This document shows, in pieces, positions 14,056-22,984 of a DNA stretch of 43,378 nt. Origin of the DNA: Porphyromonas cangingivalis (lineage in GTDB: Bacteria; Bacteroidota; Bacteroidia; Bacteroidales; Paludibacteraceae); the NCBI GenBank assembly GCA_945902955.1, contig CAMDNO010000016.1:1-43378 (forward strand), in the 5' to 3' direction. Position numbers and translations under genes: made by a program. A model generated the notes under the pieces. That model was not told the origin of the DNA, did not search any database, and was given only the letters and a program-made list of their open reading frames with translations. How positions within the stretch are numbered: position 1 is the stretch's first letter; every line of letters starts with the position of its first letter.

Positions 14056-16512
14056 ATGAATTTATCCGAAATAGCACATCAACTTGGAGCCACACAAAAA
14101 GTGCCCGCAGTAGATATTAAATGGCTACTCACCGATAGCCGTTCGCTTTCGTTTCCACCTGAGAGTTTGTTTTTTGCAATCAAAACAAAACGCAACGATG
14201 GACATTTATATATAACAGAACTTTACCGGCAGCAGTTAAAATACTTTGTTGTAAGCGAAATGCTACCCGAATATGCAGCTTTGACGGAAGCAATTTTTTT
14301 GATAGTACCAGATACCTTACAAGCATTGCAACATATAGCATCGGTACACAGAGCTGCCTTTGAAATACCTGTAATAGGTATTACGGGCAGCAATGGCAAA
14401 ACAGTTGTAAAAGAATGGCTCTATCAGGTTCTGCACAACGACTTTCGCATTACGCGCTCGCCACGCAGCTACAATTCGCAAATAGGTGTTCCACTTTCGG
14501 TATGGGGAATGAACGAACAAACGCAAATAGCAGTATTCGAAGCAGGCATTTCGTTGATGGGCGAAATGGAAAAGCTTCAACCTATAATTAACCCAACAAT
14601 AGGTATTTTTACCAATTTGGGTGATGCCCATCAGGAAAATTTCAACAGTCTGAAACAAAAATGTGCCGAAAAAATAAAACTTTTTAAAAAAGCGGATACT
14701 GTCATTTATAATTCGGACAATAAAGTGGTCGAAATAACCATTGCTCAGTCGGGTTTCAAAGGCACACTTTTCAGTTGGGGAAAAAACGAAAAAGCCTCTA
14801 TGCGCATTGCAAGTATCGACAAAAAACAATACAAAACATTTGTAGGGATACATTATTTAAACGAAAAATTTGAAATAGAAATTCCTTTTACCGATGATGC
14901 TTCTATCGAAAACGGGTTGCAATGTGTGGCACTACTTTTATTATTGGGCTACCAACCAGCAGTTATTTCCGAAAAAATTAAACTTTTAGAAGCCGTGGCC
15001 ATGCGCCTCGAAGTGAAGGAAGGCATTCGCAATTGTTTGATTATTAACGACAGTTACAATTCTGATCTAAATTCATTAAACATTGCCCTCGATTTTCTGC
15101 ATCAACAATCCGGTACTTCGCTTACAAAGCGGACTTTAATATTATCCGATATTTTGCAAAGCGGACAGCCTAGTAGCGATTTGTATGCTACGGTGGCAAA
15201 CCTTATTCGCACCAAAGATATTCAGCGATTTGTTGGAATTGGAATTGACATTTCGCACCATGGCGATTTATTTTCGTTTATGGAAAATGCTTTTTTCGAC
15301 GATACCGAAAGTTTTCTAAAATCACCACTTTTACACGAACTCCAAAACGAAGTAATACTGCTCAAAGGTTCGCGCAAATTTCAGTTCGAAACCATCAGCG
15401 AAAAATTAGAACTCATTGCTCACGAAACAACTCTGGAAGTTAATCTGAATGCCTTAGTAGGTAATTTGAATTATTTCCGCTCCCATTTGCACCCCGAAAC
15501 GAAAGTAATGTGTATGGTAAAAGCCTTTGCTTATGGCAGTGGTGCAGTGGAAGTGGCGCGCACCTTGCAACACCACCGTTGCGATTATTTGGCTGTGGCT
15601 GTTGCCGACGAAGGGGCTGAGTTGCGACGCGAAGGCATTCGCATTCCGATAGCCGTAATGAATCCTGAACTTGGAAGCTTAGGACTTATTTTTGAAAATA
15701 ACTTAGAGCCCGAAATTTATAGTTTCCGATTGCTAAAACATTTTTTGCAGGCTGCCGAAAAGCAAGGCATTACCAACTACCCCATACATATTAAAATAGA
15801 TAGTGGTATGCATCGCTTGGGCTTCGAAGCAGCCGACATGGCTCAGCTTATCGAAACTCTTCGCAACCAGCAATTAGTAAAAGTACGTTCGGTATTCTCG
15901 CATTTAGCCGGTGCCGACGAGCAAAAATTTGATTCGTTTACAAAAGAGCAAATTATTGAATTTCAGCACTGTGCAGACATAATACAAGATGCATTTTCGC
16001 ATCATATAATGCGGCACGTACTCAATTCGGCAGGCACAGAACGCTTCCCCGAATATCAGATGGACATGGTACGGTTGGGCATTGGCCATTACGGCATTAC
16101 AAGTTTGCCGAATGTAAATTTGCAACAGGTATGTGCCCTTAAAACCATCATTTTACAAATAAAAAATGTACAGGTAGGCGAAACAGTTGGTTACAGTCGC
16201 AAAGGCATTGTAGAGAAGGAAAAACGGATTGCTATCTTGCCCATTGGCTATGCCGATGGATTCGATCGTAAACTAAGCAACGGTGTGGGCGAAGTGCTCA
16301 TAAATGGCAAAAGAGCCAAAGTAATAGGCAATGTATCGATGGATTTAATAACCGTTGATATAACTGATATTGAAGCGAATGAAGGTGACAAAGTGGAAAT
16401 TTTTGGTAACAACCTCACTATTTCGGAAGTGGCGGGTTGGCTCAAAACCATTCCGTACGAAATTTTAACAAGTGTGTCGCGTCGTGTGAAAAGGGTTTAT
16501 TTTCAAGAGTAG
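14056..16512 (+). CDS. Bifunctional MurF ligase / alanine racemase
   Basis: This 818-residue fusion joins two cell-wall enzymes. Residues 1 to about 455 are MurF, which adds D-Ala-D-Ala to the UDP-MurNAc tripeptide. It has the ATP loop GITGSNGKT at 108-116 and central ligase motifs such as FTNLGDAHQENF and INDSYN. Residues from about 460 are a PLP-dependent alanine racemase, with the PLP lysine Lys489 in MVKAFAYGSG, the RLGIGHYG segment, the catalytic-tyrosine region VGYSR and ILPIGYADGF. The fusion is known in Bacteroidota and channels D-Ala supply into precursor synthesis. All key motifs are present in both halves. It follows the metallophosphoesterase by 24 bp. Confidence 0.95.
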   Translation: MNLSEIAHQLGATQKVPAVDIKWLLTDSRSLSFPPESLFFAIKTKRNDGHLYITELYRQQLKYFVVSEMLPEYAALTEAIFLIVPDTLQALQHIASVHRAAFEIPVIGITGSNGKTVVKEWLYQVLHNDFRITRSPRSYNSQIGVPLSVWGMNEQTQIAVFEAGISLMGEMEKLQPIINPTIGIFTNLGDAHQENFNSLKQKCAEKIKLFKKADTVIYNSDNKVVEITIAQSGFKGTLFSWGKNEKASMRIASIDKKQYKTFVGIHYLNEKFEIEIPFTDDASIENGLQCVALLLLLGYQPAVISEKIKLLEAVAMRLEVKEGIRNCLIINDSYNSDLNSLNIALDFLHQQSGTSLTKRTLILSDILQSGQPSSDLYATVANLIRTKDIQRFVGIGIDISHHGDLFSFMENAFFDDTESFLKSPLLHELQNEVILLKGSRKFQFETISEKLELIAHETTLEVNLNALVGNLNYFRSHLHPETKVMCMVKAFAYGSGAVEVARTLQHHRCDYLAVAVADEGAELRREGIRIPIAVMNPELGSLGLIFENNLEPEIYSFRLLKHFLQAAEKQGITNYPIHIKIDSGMHRLGFEAADMAQLIETLRNQQLVKVRSVFSHLAGADEQKFDSFTKEQIIEFQHCADIIQDAFSHHIMRHVLNSAGTERFPEYQMDMVRLGIGHYGITSLPNVNLQQVCALKTIILQIKNVQVGETVGYSRKGIVEKEKRIAILPIGYADGFDRKLSNGVGEVLINGKRAKVIGNVSMDLITVDITDIEANEGDKVEIFGNNLTISEVAGWLKTIPYEILTSVSRRVKRVYFQE

Positions 16513-16532
16513 AGACGTGGCATGCCGCGTCT
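16513..16532. repeat. 20-bp REP-like palindrome directly after murF-alr stop
   Basis: AGACGTGGCA/TGCCGCGTCT forms a perfect palindrome with one T-G pair and begins on the base after the TAG stop. A short TTT follows, but the next gene starts 25 bp later, so it resembles a dispersed REP-type element more than an efficient terminator. Confidence 0.55.
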
Positions 16533-16557
16533 TTGAAAAATATTTAAAATAAAAAAA

Positions 16558-17235
16558 ATGATTGCATGTCTTATTCAAGATAAAAACACGTCACAGATAA
16601 TTGAAGAAAGTGCTTCAAGGCTTGCCAAATCCTTGGGAAAGACTTTTCAAGTGGCTTACATAGACGACAAAGTTGGTGCTTTAAGCACTTATTGCGAAGC
16701 AAACGATGTATCGTTTTTGTTTATTCAACTCATTGAAAACAAACGAGTAAAAATTCAGAAAATCCTTACAGCTTGTCGCGATTTGCGCATTCCTTACCTG
16801 CTTTTTAAAAATAGTTTCGAGTTGCTTCAAACGAATAAGATAGTAGTTCCGGTCAATTTTTTAGAAGAAGAAGTTGAAAAAGCGCAGTTTGCAAGTGCTT
16901 TTGGGCGATTCTGTCATTCGGAAATTTACATTTTACAAGCCAACGACTATGGATCGAAAGCAACGACCAATGTAAGCCGAATGTGCGAACTTTTTGAGAA
17001 GTTTTCGTTGAAAGTACATGTCGAAAAAGCAAAAAGTGATAGCTTTAAAGTCGAAAAAGAAGCATTGAATAAAGCCCTCGAAATGAACGCGGGAATAATT
17101 CTTATCACTGCCTCGCGCGAATATGGTTTGGATGATATACTTTTTGGACCAAAAGAATTACATTTAGTTCAAAAATCGAACTTAGCTCTATTGATTATAA
17201 ATCCAAGAGCTGATTTATACGCACTTTGCGATTAA
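16558..17235 (+). CDS. UspA-like (universal stress protein fold) protein
   Basis: This 225-residue cytosolic protein is probably made of two universal-stress-type alpha/beta halves. The first half (about 1-105) has VAYIDD and DVSFLFIQLIEN in the strand positions. The second (about 108-225) begins KIVVPVNF and ends with AGIILITASREYGLDDILFG then SNLALLIINP, the pattern of Usp C-termini that contact nucleotides. The canonical G-2x-G-9x-G-S/T ATP motif is not clear, so nucleotide binding is uncertain. The gene starts 45 bp after murF-alr and may be in the same transcript. Family assignment is by pattern only. Confidence 0.65.
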   Translation: MIACLIQDKNTSQIIEESASRLAKSLGKTFQVAYIDDKVGALSTYCEANDVSFLFIQLIENKRVKIQKILTACRDLRIPYLLFKNSFELLQTNKIVVPVNFLEEEVEKAQFASAFGRFCHSEIYILQANDYGSKATTNVSRMCELFEKFSLKVHVEKAKSDSFKVEKEALNKALEMNAGIILITASREYGLDDILFGPKELHLVQKSNLALLIINPRADLYALCD

Positions 17236-17272
17236 AAAATGTCATTATAACCTCTTTGAGCCCAACTAAAAA

Positions 17273-17337
17273 CTGACATTCTGCCACATTTTCTGCCAAT
17301 TAATAATATATTAGTCTTATGGCAAAATTATTGATGC
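17273..17337 (+). promoter_or_regulatory. grpE-dnaJ upstream region: CTGMCA repeats and sigma54-like box
   Basis: Three direct hexamers CTGACA/CTGCCA begin at 17273, 17281 and 17293. They are followed by TATGGCAAAATTATTGATG (17318-17336). This has the GG-N10 spacing of a sigma54 -24/-12 promoter, but with GA instead of GC at -12. No TAnnTTTG box is present. The leader to the ATG at 17377 would be about 30 nt. Confidence 0.4.
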
Positions 17338-17376
17338 GTGCAGGCAATTAAAAAGTACAGCATATATAACAAAGTT

Positions 17377-17973
17377 ATGAAAAAAAGTAAACATACCGAC
17401 GAAATGCCTGAGATAGTACAGGAAACCACTGAAAATGAATCTGTTGAAAAATCAGCAGTTGAAACAGAGACAGACACTGATACACTTTCTGAAGAAACGA
17501 CCGAAAATGCAGATACATTGGAGCAACAAATAGCAGAGCTATCTCAAAAATGTACTGATTTGAATGATAAAAATTTGCGCTTAATGGCCGAATTCGATAA
17601 TTATCGCAAACGTACCCTGAAAGAGCGTTCGGATTTGATAAAAACAGCTGGCGAAAGTCTATTATCGAACATGCTTCCGCTCGTCGACGATTTTGAACGT
17701 GGACTCAAAGCCATGGAAACTTCCGAGGATGTAGTGGCAGTAAAAGAAGGTGTGGATTTGATTTACACTAAATTTGTAGCCTTCTTGATTCAAAATGGCG
17801 TAAAAGCAATTTCGGATATAAACGAAGTATTCGATACCGATTTACACGAAGCGATAACGACTATCCCCGCTCCTACCGAAGATTTAAAAGGTAAAATTGT
17901 AGATTGCGTGTCGAAAGGATATACATTGAATGAGAAAGTAATACGTTTTTCGAAAGTTGTTGTAGGAGAATAA
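17377..17973 (+). CDS. grpE: Nucleotide exchange factor GrpE
   Basis: This 198-residue cochaperone releases ADP from DnaK. The first 60 residues are acidic and low-complexity (Glu/Thr/Ser). A coiled-coil (QQIAELSQKCTDLNDKNLRL) leads to the signature LMAEFDNYRKRTLKERSDLI. The beta-wing domain at the C-terminus has KGIVDC-like GKIVDCVSKGYTLNEKVIRF and SKVVVGE. A GTG at 17338 would add 13 residues, but the ATG at 17377 fits family starts. dnaJ follows after 3 bp. The upstream region has an atypical promoter. dnaK is not in this window. Confidence 0.95.
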   Translation: MKKSKHTDEMPEIVQETTENESVEKSAVETETDTDTLSEETTENADTLEQQIAELSQKCTDLNDKNLRLMAEFDNYRKRTLKERSDLIKTAGESLLSNMLPLVDDFERGLKAMETSEDVVAVKEGVDLIYTKFVAFLIQNGVKAISDINEVFDTDLHEAITTIPAPTEDLKGKIVDCVSKGYTLNEKVIRFSKVVVGE

Positions 17974-17976
17974 ATA

Positions 17977-19119
17977 ATGACAAAAAGAGATTTTTACGAG
18001 ATATTAGGAGTGTCGAAGTCTGCTAATGCCGACGAGATAAAAAAGGCTTATCGCAAAAAAGCAATTGAGTTTCACCCCGACAAAAACCCCGGTAACAAAC
18101 AAGCTGAGGAAAATTTCAAAGAGGCTGCTGAGGCTTACGAAGTATTGAGCGATGCCCAAAAGCGTCAACGCTACGATCAGTTTGGACATGCAGGCGTGGG
18201 CGGCGCTTCAGGTGGTGGCGGATTTAATGGCGGCGGCATGACAATGGATGACATTTTTTCGCACTTTGGCGATGTGTTTGGAGGTCATTTTGGAGGCGGT
18301 GGTTTTAGCGGCTTTGGTGGTCAGCGCATGCGTCGTGGATCCGATTTGCGCGTAAAAGTAAAACTCTCTCTTGCCGAAATTGCTACCGGCGTTGAGAAAA
18401 AAATTAAAGTCAAGAAATTTGTGATGTGTTCGCATTGCAATAGTACTGGTGCAGCACACGGTTCTGAATCAACTACCTGTACAACTTGTCATGGTTCAGG
18501 CCGCGTTACCCGCATACAAAACACCATCCTGGGACAAATGCAAACGGCTTCAGAATGCCCTACCTGCAACGGCGAAGGAAAAATTATTAAAGATAAATGT
18601 ACTTACTGCAACGGCGAAGGTATAGTGCGCGAAGATGAGGTAATTAATATTAATATCCCCGCTGGCGTAATGGAAGGTATGCAACTTTCGATGAGCGGCA
18701 AAGGAAATGCAGCCCGACGTGGTGGAGTGAATGGCGATTTGTTAGTTTTGGTTGAAGAAGAAGCTCACCCTGAATTGATTCGCGACGAAAATGATTTGAT
18801 TTACAACCTTTTACTCACATTACCAACTGCAATATTAGGTGGCTCGATAGAAGTGCCAACGGTGGATGGCAAAGTGAAAGTAACAATCAATCCGGGCACA
18901 CAACCAGGCAAAGTATTGCGTTTGCGAGGCAAGGGTTTACCAAGTGTAAACCGCTACGGCACAGGCGATTTATTGATTAACATTGGCGTGTATGTGCCCG
19001 AAAACTTAAACCGCGACGAAAAAGCGATAATAGAAAAACTGGGACAATCGGCAAATGTGAAACCAAGCAATTCCGCCTCACGCGATTTCTTTTCACGGGT
19101 TCGGAATATGTTTGAATAA
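17977..19119 (+). CDS. dnaJ: Chaperone protein DnaJ
   Basis: This 380-residue DnaJ stimulates the DnaK ATPase. The J-domain (residues 3-70) has the essential HPD at 33-35. A long Gly/Phe-rich linker follows (about 75-115). Then come four zinc-finger repeats [24 protein letters not shown] and CTYCNGEG, all with both cysteines, and the C-terminal substrate-binding domains. Start ATG at 17977, three bases after the grpE stop, so it is co-transcribed with grpE. Nothing is missing. Confidence 0.97.
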   Translation: MTKRDFYEILGVSKSANADEIKKAYRKKAIEFHPDKNPGNKQAEENFKEAAEAYEVLSDAQKRQRYDQFGHAGVGGASGGGGFNGGGMTMDDIFSHFGDVFGGHFGGGGFSGFGGQRMRRGSDLRVKVKLSLAEIATGVEKKIKVKKFVMCSHCNSTGAAHGSESTTCTTCHGSGRVTRIQNTILGQMQTASECPTCNGEGKIIKDKCTYCNGEGIVREDEVININIPAGVMEGMQLSMSGKGNAARRGGVNGDLLVLVEEEAHPELIRDENDLIYNLLLTLPTAILGGSIEVPTVDGKVKVTINPGTQPGKVLRLRGKGLPSVNRYGTGDLLINIGVYVPENLNRDEKAIIEKLGQSANVKPSNSASRDFFSRVRNMFE

Positions 19120-19149
19120 GGCTTCTTCCATTATAAAAATTATTAATTT

Positions 19150-19285
19150 TTGTTATCTGCAATAGCTATCAGAGTAATATGATAGGTAATGCTATTACAA
19201 TTCGCTACAAATATCATGGTGCCCCCGTTTCTCGGGATGTATCATCTGCACCTTTAACCATTCGAAACGTTATAGAGCCATATAA
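19150..19285. repeat. Degenerate dispersed-repeat segment after dnaJ
   Basis: GCTACAAATATCATGGTGC (19204-19222) resembles 3213-3230 near hipBA. It is followed by CCCGTTTCTCGGGATG and TGCACCTTTAACCATTCG, pieces of the same repeat family. There is also an ATAGCTAT palindrome near 19162. No coding potential was seen between 19120 and 19441. Confidence 0.45.
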
Positions 19286-19307
19286 TTTGGCAAAAATGGA
19301 ATAAAAT

Positions 19308-19351
19308 AAAAAAAAAGCTTTGATCTTCTCAAAAATCAAAGCTTTTTTTTT
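19308..19351. terminator. A/T-flanked hairpin terminator
   Basis: AAGCTTTGAT (19315-19324) pairs with ATCAAAGCTT (19335-19344), extended by an A-run on the left and a T-run on the right, with a 10-nt loop. It can terminate transcripts in either direction. It would end the grpE-dnaJ transcript before the next gene. Confidence 0.75.
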
Positions 19352-19441
19352 GATGAACATTAAACTTTAGGCAATCATTTCAGTCAAAACTCTTTCATAT
19401 TTTGTAATAATAAAAATCAAACCATTTCAGATTAAAATCTT

Positions 19442-22258
19442 ATGCACAAAAAGTATCTATTTGCTATCGTCAACTTATTTGTTACAATTACAGTTCTTGC
19501 ACAACATTCCATTCAATCTACCGTATTCGACTCTAAAAACAATGCCGCCATCGAAATGGCTACTGTACGTTTGTTGCGTTTACCAGATTCTACACTCATT
19601 CAAGGTGCACAAACCAATCTGAAAGGCGAATTTATCCTCCCCAAAATTAAAGCCGGAAATTATATCTTGAAAATTAGCTCGGTTGGTTATACTGATTATG
19701 TGCGAAATATTAGTATGGATAAAAAAGACATTATACTTAAATCAATTTTATTATCGGAAAATGTAAAATTACTTAAAGAAGTAGAAGTAAAAGGCACTGC
19801 AGCTCAAATGGTTGTGAAAGGCGACACTTTGGAATACAATGCAACAGCTTTTAAAACACAGGAAAATGCAGTGGTCGAAGATTTATTAAAACGCTTGCCT
19901 GGAGTTGAAATTTCGTCAGAAGGAAAAATTACTGTAAACGGACAGGAGGTGAAGAAAATTCGCGTTGATGGTAAAAAGTTTTTTGGCGAAGATGTAGAAA
20001 TGACAACCAAAAACTTACCAGCCGAGATGATTGAAAAGATTCAGGTTTTGGAACAGAAATCAGATATGGCTCTGCTTACAGGCTTCGAAGATGGTGATAC
20101 CGAACGTATTATTAATTTAACATTAAAACCGAACCGAAAAAAAGGGATGTTTGGAAATTTCAATGGCGGCGTAGGGTTCGATACCAATAGCGAATTGCGC
20201 TACGATGGCAATATGTTTTTGAACATAATGAGTGGTGAATCGCAAACAGCCATTACGGGAGGTGGCAATAATATTAACACAACTCGTAGTAGCAGAGGCC
20301 GGTTTGGAAGTGGTAGTCCTACGGGCGGCATTACTGCCACACAAAACGTTGGAGTAAATAACAATACCATTGTAAATGATAAGTTTAAAATTGGTGGCGA
20401 CGCAGGCTTTAATCATTCCAACAATTACAGCGAAACAAATACGAATAAGCAAAGCTATCTTTCCGAATCTATATCGAACGATTCGACCTACCAAACATCA
20501 GGAAACGAACAATATACAGCAAATATGCGCTTAGAAGCAGAGTGGAAAATTGATACTTTGCGCACCTTGGTTATTCAACCCACAATGGATTTTTCGAATT
20601 CAACCTCATACAGCAATCGCAACTACGATTATTATACCGATGATAACCGATTAAGCTGGGGTAATACTGAAAACACCGGAACAGCCGATAAAATTTCGGG
20701 CGGTTTAAATTTGATTTACAGTAAAAAATCTGCCTTTAAAAAAGGTCGTTCGTTTACAACTAATATTAATAGTTCTTTTTCGAACAGCAATAACGACAGC
20801 TACAATAAATCGAATAGAATGACTCAAACTTCTATTGCTCCAACAATAGTTGACCAGTTTACACAAAACACATCCGACAGGTACAATGTGAGTTTACGCC
20901 TTTCGTTTGTTGAGCCACTTTGGAATGTAAAAAACATGTTAGAAACATCTGTTTCGGTGCGGTCGACTGTCAATACATCCGAAAAATCGCAATATAACCA
21001 AGATTTGGAAGGCGAATATACAAAAAGAGACAGTGCTTATAGCAATAATTTTAAAAACAATTTTTACAGCGAAACATTGGAATTAAATTACCGCTACAGC
21101 GAAAAAAATTACAACTTGACCTTGGGATTCAAAGGTGAACCTTCGCAAACATATAGCTACCGCACTTACGACAATGGAATAGTTCGCCCTTACGAAAACG
21201 AAGTTATTAATTACGCTCCGAATGGACGATTTCAGTATAATTTTGGTAAAAAACAATTTCTTCGTATCGATTATCGTGGAAATACCGAACAACCAAGCAT
21301 TACGCAAATGCAACCTGTACTAAATAATTCGAATTTGATGAATGAAACAGTGGGAAATCCCGACCTTAACCCCTCGTTTTATCAAAACTTACGATTTATG
21401 TATAGTACTTTTAATGCCGAAAAGTTTTCATCATTTAATGCATGGTTTAGTGGGTCAATTACCAAAGATGCATTGGTAACAAACAGTATTTATGATTCAA
21501 CAAACAAACAATATAGTCAAACAGTTAATGCAACAGATAAACCATATAATTTCAATGGAAATATAATGTTTAATACCCCCATAATTGCAAAGCGATTACA
21601 TTTTAATACAAGTACATCTGGCGGTTATAATATGCGATATGGCTACACAGCCCGAAATATAACTACTTCTGAAATTGATGTTGAACATTTACCATTAGGC
21701 GATTTAAGTAGAACCGGACGCTTAAATGCCGAAGAGCAACTTTCTCTTACTTTCACACACGATGTAATTGAATTGGGAGTAAAAGGTGGATTCAAATACT
21801 CCAACACTTTAAACAACCTCAACCCTACCCCTTCTACCACCTACGACTGGACAGGAAGTGGAAATATGGTGCTTCGACTGCCTTACAGCATTAATATAAG
21901 TTCGGACATAAACTACACAACCCGCAAAGGTTACAGCAATTTTGATTTGGACGAAACAATATGGAATGCGGCTATCGACAAAACGCTTTTAAAAGGGAAA
22001 GGCGTAGTGGCATTAAAGTGGAACGATATTTTGCGTCAAAAACTCAATATACGACAGATAGTTGGCGATAATTATATTTCGTACAGCAAATTCAACACCC
22101 TAACATCCTTTTTTATAGTCAGTTTCAGTTACAAGCTCAACAAATTTGGCGATAGTAAAGTGGGCGATAATCCGCGCATGCCCGGCATGTATGGTCGTCC
22201 CGACGGTGTGAATTACCCCCGACGTGGCGATGGAAGTGGAGGCGGAAGAGGATTTTGA
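19442..22258 (+). CDS. Large outer-membrane beta-barrel protein with N-terminal carboxypeptidase-regulatory-like domain
   Basis: This 938-residue exported protein has a signal peptide (residues 1-20, ending LAQ) and a CarboxypepD_reg-like fold (about 21-100, with NLKGEFILPKIKAGNYILKI). A plug-like region has DLLKRLPGVEISSEGKITVN and VRVDGKKFF-like IRVDGKKFFGEDVEM. A long C-terminal barrel (about 230-938) is rich in Asn, Ser, Thr and Tyr, typical of OMP_b-brl_3 proteins. It is a TonB-receptor relative without a SusD partner, and the substrate is unknown. The extreme C-terminus is glycine-rich (GRPDGVNYPRRGDGSGGGRG). Terminators flank it on both sides, so it is monocistronic. Confidence 0.88.
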   Translation: MHKKYLFAIVNLFVTITVLAQHSIQSTVFDSKNNAAIEMATVRLLRLPDSTLIQGAQTNLKGEFILPKIKAGNYILKISSVGYTDYVRNISMDKKDIILKSILLSENVKLLKEVEVKGTAAQMVVKGDTLEYNATAFKTQENAVVEDLLKRLPGVEISSEGKITVNGQEVKKIRVDGKKFFGEDVEMTTKNLPAEMIEKIQVLEQKSDMALLTGFEDGDTERIINLTLKPNRKKGMFGNFNGGVGFDTNSELRYDGNMFLNIMSGESQTAITGGGNNINTTRSSRGRFGSGSPTGGITATQNVGVNNNTIVNDKFKIGGDAGFNHSNNYSETNTNKQSYLSESISNDSTYQTSGNEQYTANMRLEAEWKIDTLRTLVIQPTMDFSNSTSYSNRNYDYYTDDNRLSWGNTENTGTADKISGGLNLIYSKKSAFKKGRSFTTNINSSFSNSNNDSYNKSNRMTQTSIAPTIVDQFTQNTSDRYNVSLRLSFVEPLWNVKNMLETSVSVRSTVNTSEKSQYNQDLEGEYTKRDSAYSNNFKNNFYSETLELNYRYSEKNYNLTLGFKGEPSQTYSYRTYDNGIVRPYENEVINYAPNGRFQYNFGKKQFLRIDYRGNTEQPSITQMQPVLNNSNLMNETVGNPDLNPSFYQNLRFMYSTFNAEKFSSFNAWFSGSITKDALVTNSIYDSTNKQYSQTVNATDKPYNFNGNIMFNTPIIAKRLHFNTSTSGGYNMRYGYTARNITTSEIDVEHLPLGDLSRTGRLNAEEQLSLTFTHDVIELGVKGGFKYSNTLNNLNPTPSTTYDWTGSGNMVLRLPYSINISSDINYTTRKGYSNFDLDETIWNAAIDKTLLKGKGVVALKWNDILRQKLNIRQIVGDNYISYSKFNTLTSFFIVSFSYKLNKFGDSKVGDNPRMPGMYGRPDGVNYPRRGDGSGGGRGF

Positions 22259-22325
22259 GATAACGGAAGAAAAAACAATGTATTCGTTTTAATTGATGTG
22301 CGAATTCCGCACAAATACACAAACT

Positions 22326-22366
22326 AAAAAGCATAATTACCTACATATTAGGTGATTATGCTTTTT
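22326..22366. terminator. Bidirectional terminator between the barrel gene and tRNA-Lys
   Basis: A 17-bp stem (22326-22342 with 22350-22366, one T-G pair) with a 7-nt loop is flanked by A- and T-runs. It lies downstream of the barrel gene on the plus strand and just after the 3' end of tRNA-Lys on the minus strand. Confidence 0.8.
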
Positions 22367-22372
22367 GAATTG

Positions 22373-22445
22373 TGACCCAGGTGGGGGTCGAACCCACGAC
22401 CCACAGATTAAGAGTCTGTTGCTCTACCAACTGAGCTACTAAGTC
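22373..22445 (-). tRNA. tRNA-Lys (anticodon CTT)
   Basis: The 73-nt gene folds as a standard cloverleaf. The acceptor stem is GACTTAG/CTGGGTC with two G-T pairs. The D-loop contains AGCTCAGTTGGTAGAGC, the anticodon stem-loop is ACAGA-CTCTTAA-TCTGT and the T-arm is GTGGGTTCGACCCCCAC. Anticodon CTT reads AAG. The discriminator base is A and CCA is not encoded, as is usual in Bacteroidota. A strong terminator hairpin follows. Confidence 0.95.
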
Positions 22446-22459
22446 ATTTTTTCAGGCTG

Positions 22460-22490
22460 CAAAGATAAGCAAAAAACCATTCAATGCAAG
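22460..22490 (-). promoter_or_regulatory. tRNA-Lys promoter
   Basis: On the minus strand CTTG (22490-22487), 19 bases and TATCTTTG (22467-22460) give a near-consensus promoter ending 15 nt before the tRNA. Confidence 0.6.
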
Positions 22491-22640
22491 TAATGTTTTC
22501 TTCAAATTTTACTTGATTTTAAAATCACTACTTAATACCTTGTATAAAAATAAGTTAGATGCACAATTGCATCTAAAAAGTTCATTTTGTTAAATACTAC
22601 AATTTCTCCAAATTTTTATATGTCGAATAGGATATAAAAT

Positions 22641-22671
22641 TTTGCTATAACTGTAAAAAGTATTACTTTTG
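22641..22671 (+). promoter_or_regulatory. Consensus promoter of giant surface protein gene 1
   Basis: TTTG (22641-22644), 19 bases and TACTTTTG (22664-22671) match the consensus exactly. The ATG at 22985 is about 305 nt downstream of the presumed start, an unusually long, AT-rich leader with no reading frame. The sequence 22491-22640 holds nothing else recognisable. Confidence 0.8.
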
Positions 22672-22984
22672 TAGCTCAAATATCTTATTGAACTTGTTGA
22701 TTAATAGTAATATAAAAATTAAAGAAAGAAAAAACAATATCTATCTATTCAATTTCGAATAGTATTCGTTAAAATTAAATAGATACTATCCCAATACGAA
22801 CACATAAAACACTGTTTTACAACAAGATAATTTTATTGGTTCGGTATTTGTTGCTTGAATATAACTAAAATATATTTAAAGTTCAAAACTAATAATAATT
22901 GAAATAATTACTACAAATTAGAATATAAATTAGATTTTAATTTCAAACAAAAAAATCAAAAAAATTGCAAACTATACTCCTAAA

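Noticed and set aside
16513-16540. Intrinsic terminator after murF-alr
   Set aside because: Only three T follow the stem and the next gene starts 25 bp later on the same strand. The palindrome looks REP-like.
22672-22984. Known riboswitch in the long leader of giant gene 1
   Set aside because: Extremely AT-rich with no conserved aptamer core or terminator hairpin recognisable.
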